This document shows positions 7,518-13,672 of a stretch of DNA of 23,257 bases, one piece after another (the stretch's first letter is position 1; the number at the start of each line of letters is the position of its first letter). This DNA comes from a virus, in the IMG/VR virus record IMGVR_UViG_3300012354_000069, positions 1 to 23,257 of that record; one strand, 5' to 3'. Below the pieces are notes generated by a model that was not told the DNA's origin, did no database searches, and was given only the letters and a program-made list of their open reading frames with translations. A program made the translations under genes and the position numbers.

Positions 7518-8245
7518 TTATAGAATACCGTTAAGTACACGCCCGTCGCGGCGTTTGTGTTGTCGGTCGAGGAGCCCCCGCCGGTAAGACAGAATCCAAT
7601 TCCCGTCCCATAGGTCTCGCCCACCGTGTAAAAACTTGAGAGACCAGCGCCGGCGCCAGTCCCGTGCGGAATCGGAATTGTGCGGATGAATCCCGTCGCC
7701 GAAGAGCATGTCGGTGACGACGAAAGGTTATAGAGACGCAGGTAATAGATCGTGCTCGTCGTGTTGATGAGCTCAACGCCATAGAGCAGGCCCGCCGCGT
7801 TCTTACAGTTCGTCGCATTAGTCGAGGCAGCACTCTGTAACACACAGGTCGAGGCGCCGTTCGTCGTGCCCGGTACCGGTTGAAACAACCATGCCGTCGA
7901 GTTCGCCGTATTACCGGGCTGCACAGTCCATGTGCCGGACTCGATCGCATTAACGCTGAACGCCGTGTTGTCACTGGCGATCGTGACGCGCGGCGAACCG
8001 GTGTTAGTTACGCCGTTACCGGTCGAAATCGTATTGCCGCCAACCTGTGCGAGGTTGACGGACAGTGCGCCGCCTGCGCTGACTGTCGCCGCGTTTCCGC
8101 CCTGCGTGACCTGCACGCTGGAGCCTGACGAATTTACCTGCGCAAAACAGTAGGCAGCAGGCAGAAGGCAGAAGGCAGCCAAGAGTAGCCCGCGGATCGC
8201 GACCCGCCGTACTGACTTCTGACTTCTGACTTCCGACTTTTGCAT
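7514..8245 (-). CDS. Fibre-like secreted protein, paralogue 2
   Basis: 243 residues starting at ATG 8245, 1 nt after the upstream TAA; an in-frame TTG at 8260 would lie inside the upstream gene. A signal peptide is clear: basic N-region KSEVRSQKSVRR, core LLLAAFCLLPAAYC, cleavage FAQ. Both N-region and core are written by heptamer tandem repeats. The mature domain is close to the upstream gene product: both have a VTQGGNAA / ITQGGNTA motif, RVTxASDNTAF, and SGTWTVQPGNTAN. SGTWTVQPGNTAN-type motifs occur in phage virion accessory proteins (recollection). The C-terminal half differs and holds three or four cysteines. A tandem duplication followed by divergence of the distal, perhaps receptor-facing, half is the simplest reading. 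Confidence 0.8.
   Translation of the reverse strand: MQKSEVRSQKSVRRVAIRGLLLAAFCLLPAAYCFAQVNSSGSSVQVTQGGNAATVSAGGALSVNLAQVGGNTISTGNGVTNTGSPRVTIASDNTAFSVNAIESGTWTVQPGNTANSTAWLFQPVPGTTNGASTCVLQSAASTNATNCKNAAGLLYGVELINTTSTIYYLRLYNLSSSPTCSSATGFIRTIPIPHGTGAGAGLSSFYTVGETYGTGIGFCLTGGGSSTDNTNAATGVYLTVFYK
8151..8178. repeat. Heptamer array encoding a signal-peptide core
   Basis: Four units (TAGGCAG, CAGGCAG, AAGGCAG, AAGGCAG) with flanking half-matches. Read on the minus strand they encode AFCLLPAAYC, the hydrophobic core of the signal peptide of the gene 7514-8245. Confidence 0.9.
8212..8239. repeat. Heptamer array (CTGACTT) encoding a signal-peptide N-region
   Basis: Three exact CTGACTT units and one CCGACTT. 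Read on the minus strand they give KSEVRSQKS, the basic N-region of the same signal peptide. Confidence 0.92.
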
Positions 8246-8246
8246 T

Positions 8247-8921
8247 TTATTGGTATCCAATCATGCCGCCAGTTACACCGGTGCCGCCCGCCGACCATTT
8301 CACTCCCGTGGTGAAAGGAATTCCGTTAAAGGGGATAACCATGTTTGACAGCCCCGGCACTGAGAACGCCGGACCGACTCCATTCACGGGCGTACCCGCA
8401 TTATCTGTGAGAGTCACCGTCTGCGCGCTGGCATTTGTGTTATTGAAATAGACGGCTATCAGACAGGTCGTCGAGCTGAAAACGGCGGTCGAAGATGTGG
8501 GAACAGCTATAAGGGCCTGGCTAACGGCGGTTGTGCCGCAGGTCGTCGCCGGCACCTCCTTCACAAGCCAGGCTGTCGTATTGGCAGTGTTACCCGGCTG
8601 GACCGTCCAGGTACCCGATTGTGTTGCATTGACGCCGAACGCCGTATTATCCGACGCCACGGTTACTCGCAACGAGCCAGTACCTGTCACCCCATTTCCC
8701 ATCAGCGGCGTAACGCCGTTGATTTCGCCGATGTTGGTCTTTAGCGCGTTCGCCGCATCGACGGCGGCAGTGTTGCCGCCCTGGGTAATGGAGACCGAGC
8801 TGCCCGGTCCGCCCGATTGCTGCAACTGCGCCTGCGCCGCTAAAGGCAAAGCACAAAACGCAAAGAGCAGTAACGCGAAGCGCAGGACTTGAAACTTCAA
8901 ACTTGAAACTTGAGACTTCAT
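8247..8921 (-). CDS. Fibre-like secreted protein, paralogue 1
   Basis: 224 residues from ATG 8921, overlapping the upstream TGA (ATGA), with a strong ribosome site GGAGGT 9 nt before it. Signal peptide: MKSQVSSLKFQVLR, core FALLLFAFCALPLA, cleavage AQA. The N-region is made of five 7-bp units. The mature N-terminal domain (about residues 35-130) closely resembles the product of 7514-8245 and carries SGTWTVQPGNTAN; the C-terminal part is beta-rich and Gly/Thr-rich, ending GGMIGYQ. The two proteins probably serve as alternative or paired fibres/decorations. A 12-bp perfect palindrome (8931-8942) overlaps the ribosome site and could fold over it in mRNA (inference). Confidence 0.8.
   Translation of the reverse strand: MKSQVSSLKFQVLRFALLLFAFCALPLAAQAQLQQSGGPGSSVSITQGGNTAAVDAANALKTNIGEINGVTPLMGNGVTGTGSLRVTVASDNTAFGVNATQSGTWTVQPGNTANTTAWLVKEVPATTCGTTAVSQALIAVPTSSTAVFSSTTCLIAVYFNNTNASAQTVTLTDNAGTPVNGVGPAFSVPGLSNMVIPFNGIPFTTGVKWSAGGTGVTGGMIGYQ
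8884..8918. repeat. Heptamer array (GAAACTT type) encoding a signal-peptide N-region
   Basis: Five units: AGGACTT, GAAACTT, CAAACTT, GAAACTT, GAGACTT. On the minus strand they encode SQVSSLKFQV right after the start codon of the gene 8247-8921. Confidence 0.92.
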
Positions 8922-9406
8922 TTCGGTTTTACCTCCGGAGGTTTGGTTGATTGATTAACGACCGGCTGCGACGCCGGACGCGGAACAAATTTCAATGAAT
9001 CCAGATCAAGAATGTATTTCGTAAGATCGGCGTTTGCATGGACAGCGCTTTCACGGACCGCGTCGTTAATTTTTGACTCGTCACTCTTGATCAGTTCCTG
9101 CAGCTCCTTATAGCGCGCTTCGATGCGCTGCATTTCGAGCAGCTTTTTGTCTTCTTCGTATTGCAGGCTCCGAAGTCTCAACTGGTCTTCAGTCTTCATT
9201 GCCGGCGTGATTAACACTCCATTCGAGGGAGCAGATCCCTGCGGCACAACCATAGTCGGCGTGCCGGAAGTGTCCGCTGGTTTGGATTGCGCCCACGCAG
9301 TAAGCAGTGAGCAGTAAGCAGTGAACAGTAAAACCAAAGCGCACATCACGACCCGCGGCCATTCCCGACCTCTGACTTCTGACCTCTGATCTCTGTTTTT
9401 AGACAT
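8918..9406 (-). CDS. Secreted or periplasmic coiled-coil protein
   Basis: 162 residues from ATG 9406, which overlaps the upstream gene's stop by 8 nt; an earlier in-frame TTG (9415) is less likely. Signal peptide: N-region NRDQRSEVRGRE, core VVMCALVLLFTAYCSLLTA, cleavage AWAQ. Both parts are written by different heptamer arrays. The mature protein has a linker rich in Pro/Ser/Thr, then a charged helical stretch, about residues 75-130 (EEDKKLLEMQRIEARYKELQ), likely coiled coil, and a Pro-rich tail. No family is recognised. In context it may be a trimeric stalk or an export-coupled accessory of the fibre proteins encoded next to it; that is inference. Confidence 0.75.
   Translation of the reverse strand: MSKNRDQRSEVRGREWPRVVMCALVLLFTAYCSLLTAWAQSKPADTSGTPTMVVPQGSAPSNGVLITPAMKTEDQLRLRSLQYEEDKKLLEMQRIEARYKELQELIKSDESKINDAVRESAVHANADLTKYILDLDSLKFVPRPASQPVVNQSTKPPEVKPK
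8931..8942. promoter_or_regulatory. 12-bp palindrome over a ribosome-binding site
   Basis: ACCTCCGGAGGT is a perfect palindrome whose GGAGGT half is the Shine-Dalgarno of the gene starting at 8921. It sits at the 3' end of the upstream coding region. Self-pairing in such a short palindrome would be weak. Confidence 0.4.
9301..9328. repeat. Heptamer array encoding a signal-peptide core
   Basis: Four units alternating TAAGCAG, TGAGCAG, TAAGCAG, TGAACAG. Read on the minus strand they give LFTAYCSLLTA, the hydrophobic core of the signal peptide of the gene 8918-9406. Confidence 0.92.
9363..9397. repeat. Heptamer array encoding a signal-peptide N-region
   Basis: Five diverged units (TCCCGAC, CTCTGAC, TTCTGAC, CTCTGAT, CTCTGTT). 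On the minus strand they encode NRDQRSEVRGRE, the N-region of the protein 8918-9406. Confidence 0.88.
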
Positions 9407-9728
9407 CCTGTTCAAACCCTCCTAATGAAATCTGACAATCTGCGCCGTCTCCGAGCGTGACTACGAGCTTGTCGCCGGCTTCCAGCGGCTGTCTTAGATT
9501 GAAGTCCCGCGTCACTTGTCCCTGCTGGCATGTAATTCCGTCGGGCAAGAGCTCGACGTCGACCAAGCCTCGGCGAATTGAGACCATGATACTGAAAGGG
9601 CCACCGGCCTTGCCTTTGGCGTGCAGCAGGGCAAAACCGGCCGCTTTACCAGCCGGGCATTCGTAGACTTCATACTCACCACTCGCATTGAGCCTGCCGA
9701 GAAAAAGGTTTTTTACTCTGACTGCCAT
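9399..9728 (-). CDS. Small beta-rich hypothetical phage protein (109 aa)
   Basis: ATG at 9728 lies 2 nt after the stop of the 59-residue gene, and its own TAA overlaps the next start. The sequence begins MAVRVKNLFLGRLNASGEYE and shows alternating hydrophobic residues and glycine turns (VSIRRGLVDVELLPDG, VVTLGDGADCQISLGG), suggesting a compact beta domain. There is no signal peptide, unlike the next four genes. It sits between the collagen-like mini-protein and the fibre-like genes, so a small tail-tip or fibre-adaptor role is possible. I do not recognise a named family. Confidence 0.75.
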   Translation of the reverse strand: MAVRVKNLFLGRLNASGEYEVYECPAGKAAGFALLHAKGKAGGPFSIMVSIRRGLVDVELLPDGITCQQGQVTRDFNLRQPLEAGDKLVVTLGDGADCQISLGGFEQDV

Positions 9729-9730
9729 CT

Positions 9731-9910
9731 TCAGAACCCTAACCAGCCGAGAATCGCTGCGTCGTCGCCACCCTGACCGGGAATTCCCGGCGGACCTTGC
9801 ATGCTTTCTGAAATAATATCGACGCCCGTTTCCTCGATCACGACGATGCTCTGTTCGTCAACGATCTCGATCGTCGTCACTTCCTCGATAATTTCGATCG
9901 TATCGGGCAT
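9731..9910 (-). CDS. 59-residue collagen-like mini-protein
   Basis: ATG at 9910 directly follows the TGA of the upstream gene (TGAATG) and TGA lies at 9731-9733. The protein starts MPDTIEIIEEVTTIEIVDEQ, has repeated acidic-hydrophobic strands (about residues 4-34), then a short collagen-like GPPGIPGQG stretch (about 39-47) and the hydrophobic end ILGWLGF. Phages often place Gly-X-Y collagen-like segments in fibre-related proteins, where they help trimer formation. The tight packing on both sides (0 nt and 2 nt) supports a real gene despite its size. A trimeric linker or fibre adaptor is the likely role. Confidence 0.8.
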   Translation of the reverse strand: MPDTIEIIEEVTTIEIVDEQSIVVIEETGVDIISESMQGPPGIPGQGGDDAAILGWLGF

Positions 9911-10273
9911 TCACGCTCGCGACCTCTCAAATCTGAGTTGGCCAAAGAATCGTTGCCGTTTATCGCCGTCAGCATCTTCCTGCTCGAACCGAATATCTGC
10001 GGTGCGCCATTCAAATGCGTCGACTGATTCGTCTGAGATATAAATCTTCACGGTCTTTGCGTCGAGATCGATAATCAGCTTTTGACCGGCCGGTCCGTCA
10101 GCATCGATCGTGAATTCGTTTTGACCGCGCGGTTTGACAAACAATTTGAAAACTGAGCCATCGAGCGCCTGCAGCGTTCCATCAGGATTACGAAAGCGAA
10201 TGACTTTCGAAAAGGACCGGTCGCGGGTCAGCGTCCACGGCCTGGCAATTGGTGTTTCATTCCTGATCATCAT
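9911..10273 (-). CDS. Small Ig/BppU-N-like tail protein
   Basis: About 120 residues. TTG 10276, ATG 10273 and ATG 10270 are all in frame; ATG 10273 is chosen. No Shine-Dalgarno precedes them, because the 3' arm of the leader hairpin (10279-10310) ends just before. The sequence has the pattern WTLTRDRSFSKVIRFRNPDG..LDGSVFKLFVKPR seen in small phage proteins with an immunoglobulin-like fold related to baseplate upper protein N-domains (recollection of the family, not a search). It is the first gene after the tail-tube gene and its leader, and opens the fibre-like cassette. A baseplate/fibre attachment role fits. The unusual start context suggests translation controlled by the hairpin. Confidence 0.65.
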   Translation of the reverse strand: MMIRNETPIARPWTLTRDRSFSKVIRFRNPDGTLQALDGSVFKLFVKPRGQNEFTIDADGPAGQKLIIDLDAKTVKIYISDESVDAFEWRTADIRFEQEDADGDKRQRFFGQLRFERSRA

Positions 10274-10278
10274 CAAAA

Positions 10279-10310
10279 CAGCCGAGTCGCTCTTGGGAGC
10301 GTCTCGGCTG
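10279..10310 (-). terminator. Strong hairpin with U tail before the cassette
   Basis: Minus-strand RNA: CAGCCGAG, A, CGCUC, CCAA loop, GAGCG, A, CUCGGCUG, then UUUU. That is 8 bp plus 5 bp separated by one A-A mismatch. It is a good intrinsic-terminator shape for the tail-tube transcript, yet the next start codon follows within 6 nt. It could act as an attenuator that lets part of the transcription through. Confidence 0.65.
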
Positions 10311-10363
10311 CCTTACCGAATGTTTGCGCGGGGCGATTCCCGCGCCTCAATTGTCAATGCTAC
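10279..10363 (-). promoter_or_regulatory. Leader element copy 2 (upstream of the fibre cassette)
   Basis: On the minus strand: GTAGCA, TTGACAATT, hairpin GCGCGGG/CCCGCGC, GGTAAGGCAGCC, then the terminator hairpin. All blocks match copy 1 (6271-6360) in order, with different stem sequences but preserved pairing. The rest of the 202-nt gap (10364-10478) is G-rich, with GGGGGCAT occurring twice; no gene is seen there. Confidence 0.55.
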
Positions 10364-10478
10364 ATAGGGGGAAATGCAGGGACTGGCTGCGTAATGCCCC
10401 CGCAGACATCTAGTTCCCAGATATGCCCCCACCCTGAAGCGATCTGAGAACAACGCTCAGCCGCCCTGCAAGCTCTCA

Positions 10479-11555
10479 CTAGCTCGTGTATGAGCTCACA
10501 GTGTTTATCAGCGTTACTTCAACATTCTTGTTGCTTACGGCGGCGTCATACATCACGTTCGATTCAATGCCCAGCGTAACCAGGCCATTGCGTTCAGCGA
10601 CCGGCGCCGCTTTGAATGGCGCGCGGTAGGCCTTGATCGAAAGTTTATTGTTGTAAGTGCCGTCGATCGCGGCGCCGACGATGTCATTCGTAATGATCAA
10701 GCGCGTCTGCGCCAGCAGGTAAGCCAGGAAACCATCGTTGCTCAACAGGCGGACATTGAATCCGAAATTAAAACTCTGGTCACCCAGCAACGCTTCTGTT
10801 CGTACCTCGCCACTGTCCGGATTGCCCGTGGTCTGAAATGCCGCCGCGCCGGGGCGATAACCGTCATCGTTCAAAATCTGATTGACAACATCGAACGCCC
10901 AGCTATTGACTCGTTGTGGAGCCGTGGCCATGTTCGTCACGGTCGCTCCGTCATCGGTCTTGAGGGTGCATTGCGACTCATACGCATAATGCGCGCCGGC
11001 AAGATCGACACCGGCCAGGCCCGAAGGCGAGACAAGCTTGCCCGACCCCTGCAACTGCTCAGAGACGCTCAAGCGCGCGGAACCCTCGCCACGGAAGCCC
11101 AATTGCGCGGACACTACTGACGGAAACTTGCGGTCGATCGCGCTGCCGAGTTGCTCGACAATTGTCGCGGCAGGTAACTGCCGCGAAACCGTAAAATCCA
11201 TCGGACTGTAAACGTGTTGATAGACGGTCGGCGAGCCAATCGCATCGGGCTGCGTGGTCACAACCTTGCCGAAACCCATCAGGAGCGCGCGGCCGATCTC
11301 TTCGAAGCAAAGATCGTATTCGAATTGGCGCTGCGCTTCGTGGGCAACCAGCCATTGTTCAGTTGCCTGCGGCTGGCCGGTGGCATATTCCTTGTTGTCG
11401 GCGATCGTCGGCGCTGCGGTGGCGAGATTCTTATCCTTCGCCAGCACCTGCTTAAAGTTCGCAGCGACGCCGGTGGCCGTGGCAGTGTTGTAGTCAGCCT
11501 GTGGAATCTTCGAGCGCCAGAATTTTCGTTGCGTAATGTGTTGTGGTGTCGGCAT
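10479..11555 (-). CDS. Probable major tail (tail tube) protein
   Basis: 358 residues from ATG 11555 with a good ribosome site (AGGAGA, about 8-nt spacing). It begins MPTPQHITQRKFWRSKIPQ and is beta-rich, with an N-terminal Lys/Ala-rich part, a middle domain (AQLGFRGEGSARLSVSEQLQ) and a C-terminal strand pattern NVEVTLINTVSSY. Position after the connector and terminator genes and upstream of the chaperone and tape measure is where the tube protein is encoded in siphoviruses and myoviruses. Tube proteins stack as hexameric rings around the tape measure. No contractile sheath gene is visible beside it, which favours a siphovirus-like tail. The length is at the larger end for tube proteins, so an added surface domain is possible. 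Confidence 0.65.
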   Translation of the reverse strand: MPTPQHITQRKFWRSKIPQADYNTATATGVAANFKQVLAKDKNLATAAPTIADNKEYATGQPQATEQWLVAHEAQRQFEYDLCFEEIGRALLMGFGKVVTTQPDAIGSPTVYQHVYSPMDFTVSRQLPAATIVEQLGSAIDRKFPSVVSAQLGFRGEGSARLSVSEQLQGSGKLVSPSGLAGVDLAGAHYAYESQCTLKTDDGATVTNMATAPQRVNSWAFDVVNQILNDDGYRPGAAAFQTTGNPDSGEVRTEALLGDQSFNFGFNVRLLSNDGFLAYLLAQTRLIITNDIVGAAIDGTYNNKLSIKAYRAPFKAAPVAERNGLVTLGIESNVMYDAAVSNKNVEVTLINTVSSYTS

Positions 11556-11574
11556 TGTGCTGTCTCCTGTTTTC

Positions 11575-11660
11575 GCCCTTCTCTAATGGGAGAAGGGTTG
11601 GGGATGAGGGCTTGTCGCGCTGTGTGCCCCTTGCCCTTATTCCCTCTCCCGTCGGGAGAG
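11575..11660. repeat. Pair of REP-like palindromes in a gene junction
   Basis: Two inverted repeats fill most of the gap 11556-11671: CCCTTCTC/GAGAAGGG with a 6-nt loop (11576-11597), followed by GGTTGGGGATGAGGG-like sequence, and CTCTCCC/GGGAGAG with a 3-nt loop (11644-11660). Sequences of this CCCTCTCCC...GGGAGAGGG type are widespread dispersed repeats in bacterial chromosomes. Confidence 0.75.
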
Positions 11661-11671
11661 AAAGAGTATCG

Positions 11672-11992
11672 CTACTGCCCTGGCGTGGCCGGCGCGCCGC
11701 CAATTTTGCCTTGCGGCGGCGTCGTCTTTTCTGGCTCCTGCGGCGTCGTCTTTTCCGGCTCCTGACTCACAGCCGGCTTTTCGGTGGCTTCAACGAAAAC
11801 TCCAGTGCCCAGCAAAAGACGCGCTTCTTCCGCGTCGCATTCGAACGGCTGGTCCTTCGCGTCAAACTTGCGAGAGTATTCGCCGTGGCCAATCTCGATC
11901 GATGACGCCGGGGGCAGCGGCTCGCCTGTCTTCGGGTGATTGCCGGCGGCCGGCTGACCGGGCGCGAATTGAAGTTTGATTTTGTCCGCCAT
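11672..11992 (-). CDS. Small hypothetical protein with repeated acidic/Pro tail
   Basis: 106 residues from ATG 11992, ribosome site AGGAG 8-10 nt before. The N-terminal part (MADKIKLQFAPGQPAAGNHP, then a segment ending LLLGTGVFVEAT) looks like a small globular domain. Residues 75-92 hold an 8-residue tandem repeat QEPEKTTP, encoded by a 24-bp direct repeat (near 11730-11765), and the end is a Gly/Pro tail. It lies between the tail-terminator-like gene and the tail-tube gene. It shares with the 100-residue protein at 14574 a short conserved core and a low-complexity acidic tail, a layout common in small phage structural or assembly proteins. The function is unknown. Confidence 0.75.
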   Translation of the reverse strand: MADKIKLQFAPGQPAAGNHPKTGEPLPPASSIEIGHGEYSRKFDAKDQPFECDAEEARLLLGTGVFVEATEKPAVSQEPEKTTPQEPEKTTPPQGKIGGAPATPGQ

Positions 11993-12046
11993 TTGACGCT
12001 CTCCTTTTTGGCACCCTCCCTAACGGTTGGGTTTCTGCCTTCTGTC

Positions 12047-12511
12047 TTATCCGCCCACGGGTCCACCCGTCTCATTCACCAGCAATACGGCGTTCGAGAT
12101 TGAATAAGGTTTTGACTCTATTGAGTCCCAACCACGCGGCCAACGGGTCACGCGCGAATCGTTGACACGGCCTCCCATCGTCGGATCGTCGTGAAACAAT
12201 TTGGCCAACGCCTTACTCAACTTAATCATCCTGGTGCGGGCTGCTTTCCGATCGCTTCGATTCGGCCCGCTGACTACTGACAAAATTACCAGCGGCACAA
12301 CGCCATCGAACTCAAGCTCCTCATCCGCGCCTGGGCTCGGGGCCAAATCCGATTCGGCATCGCCAACACGGATGCAGTATTCTTTCTCGATTCGGCGAAA
12401 GACGGTGTCGTGGAGCTCGGCGCCGAACAAAGGTTCGCCGCTCTGCGCCGCGTCGATCGTTTCTTTGAGAAAGTCGTAAACAAGGTCTTCAATCGCCGAC
12501 TCATCACTCAT
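12047..12511 (-). CDS. Probable tail terminator / minor tail protein
   Basis: 154 residues from ATG 12511; GTG 12514 adds one residue. The start lies inside four perfect copies of a 7-bp repeat, each with an ATG, only one of which is in frame. The protein begins MSDESAIEDLVYDFLKETID, has an acidic middle and a beta region (VVPLVILSVVSGPN), then a basic helix (SDRKAARTRMIKLSKALAKL). Size and order after the gp10-like gene fit the tail-terminator or tail-completion slot, whose product caps the tail tube; this is inference by position. No classical ribosome site is seen apart from GA-rich repeat units, so reinitiation after the upstream stop (14 nt away) is likely. Confidence 0.6.
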   Translation of the reverse strand: MSDESAIEDLVYDFLKETIDAAQSGEPLFGAELHDTVFRRIEKEYCIRVGDAESDLAPSPGADEELEFDGVVPLVILSVVSGPNRSDRKAARTRMIKLSKALAKLFHDDPTMGGRVNDSRVTRWPRGWDSIESKPYSISNAVLLVNETGGPVGG

Positions 12512-12528
12512 CACTCATCACTCATCAC
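12501..12528. repeat. Four perfect heptamers (TCATCAC) over a gene start
   Basis: Four exact TCATCAC copies. On the minus strand they place an ATG every 7 nt (12525, 12518, 12511, 12504), in changing frames; only 12511 opens the tail-terminator-like gene. The repeat also contains the stop of the upstream gene at 12525-12527. Confidence 0.95.
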
Positions 12529-13220
12529 TGAGATTGCTGTTCCTGGTTCGCGAAGGCTTCAACAACTGCATCCCAAATTGCGGGAATCTTTTCTTCCAAA
12601 CGTTTCGCGGCGCGTTCGTCAAACGGATTCGGCCGCCGGCCTTTGATTGAGCGCCGCACGATGTAGGCCTGGCCGCCGCTCGTGATGTAACTTTCCGGTT
12701 TCCCGTCCCTTGTTGGCGGCGAACTGACTGGAATCAACAAACCTTTTGCACTCACTGGTCGAATCGGAGCACCGCGGGGACCGTAAACACCGGTCCCGCG
12801 CGCCACTGCCTCGGCGTAATTGAACGCCGGTCGCCCGCGAAGGCTAATTTCGCGGGTCTTGCCGCTCGGCAGGTGAAGCAGTCCTCCTTCATCTCCGACC
12901 TGGCGCGAAACAGCGGAAATGCTTAACTCAGCTCGCAAATTCGGATAGTCGATAGAGTGGCTGACGCCCTGCGCCAAGTTCGTCGTCACTTTCGGCACTT
13001 CCTCGTAGAGTAAAGCTTCGCCTGTCTCGGCGGTGGTTCGCAGTCCCTCTTGGGCCATTTGCTGAAACTGGAAGCCGAAGTCTTCGACTTGCTTAACGTC
13101 AACTGTGATTTTTGGTTCGTTTCCCATCACGCTGCCAAAAATTAGGAACAAAATGCAGAGAGCACGCACAGTTTGAAAAAGTCTCTTGATCTTCTTCTCT
13201 TCGCGCTCGGCCTTTAACAT
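12525..13220 (-). CDS. HK97 gp10-like head-tail/tail completion protein
   Basis: 231 residues from ATG 13220, overlapping the upstream stop, with GAAGGAG in good position. The body carries patterns typical of the gp10-like family: AEAVARGTGVYGPRGAPIRP near residue 145, then GQAYIVRRSIKGRRPNPF near 193 and a helical C-terminus (KRLEEKIPAIWDAVVEAF). Such proteins act at the neck or tail end during joining. An oddity is a hydrophobic stretch at residues 20-31 (ALCILFLIFGSV) behind a Lys/Arg-rich N-terminus, like a signal anchor; an internal ATG at 13127 (MGNEPK) would give a more usual soluble form. The family call is from motif memory. Confidence 0.65.
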   Translation of the reverse strand: MLKAEREEKKIKRLFQTVRALCILFLIFGSVMGNEPKITVDVKQVEDFGFQFQQMAQEGLRTTAETGEALLYEEVPKVTTNLAQGVSHSIDYPNLRAELSISAVSRQVGDEGGLLHLPSGKTREISLRGRPAFNYAEAVARGTGVYGPRGAPIRPVSAKGLLIPVSSPPTRDGKPESYITSGGQAYIVRRSIKGRRPNPFDERAAKRLEEKIPAIWDAVVEAFANQEQQSQ

Positions 13221-13672
13221 TGAATCGAGGCTCCTTCGGTAATGTCGGGCGCTTGCACACTCTCCGGCGGTCCCGGCGTTCCGTTGCTCAGCATATAGGG
13301 CCGGGCAATCATCTCAGCCGTATCCATAAATTCCTGCTGCAACGCGATGATCTCGCTCGGCGAGTGATAGGTAATCGTGACATTGCCTTCAACTTTTTCC
13401 GTTCTCACTACACCGGTTGGCCGCAACGCAGTATTGATTCCCACGATTGCGAAGCCCATTACTAAATGCGCTTCGGCATTTTCAAGAACCTCGGCGCGAT
13501 CGAGATCGTCGGGTTGCTGAGAAAGAGCGTCGTCATAAATTTCATCGCCTACCCATTGACGCAATCGCAGACTGGCGGCCGATAGCGCTCGGCTGAAGCG
13601 CGGATCCTTGATCTGTTCATCGATATCAAAGATTTCGCGCAGGTCATCGACTGTAATCAACCCGTCCGGCAT
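13214..13672 (-). CDS. Head-tail connector protein (gp6-like)
   Basis: 152 residues from ATG 13672, overlapping the upstream TAA by 1 nt (TAATG). The sequence opens MPDGLITVDDLREIFDIDEQ and continues with helices (RFSRALSAASLRLRQWVGDE, then AHLVMGFAI), the usual build of small connector or adaptor proteins that sit under the portal. It resembles the alpha-helical gp6/gp15 connector group in length and helix pattern. It is followed by the gp10-like gene, and the two probably act together to form the neck between portal and tail. The C-terminal part is Pro/Ser-rich. Confidence 0.65.
   Translation of the reverse strand: MPDGLITVDDLREIFDIDEQIKDPRFSRALSAASLRLRQWVGDEIYDDALSQQPDDLDRAEVLENAEAHLVMGFAIVGINTALRPTGVVRTEKVEGNVTITYHSPSEIIALQQEFMDTAEMIARPYMLSNGTPGPPESVQAPDITEGASIQC

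Noticed and set aside
8151-9397. Repeated units as a CRISPR array
   Set aside because: The units are 7-bp head-to-tail copies with no spacers, and most are inside coding sequence.
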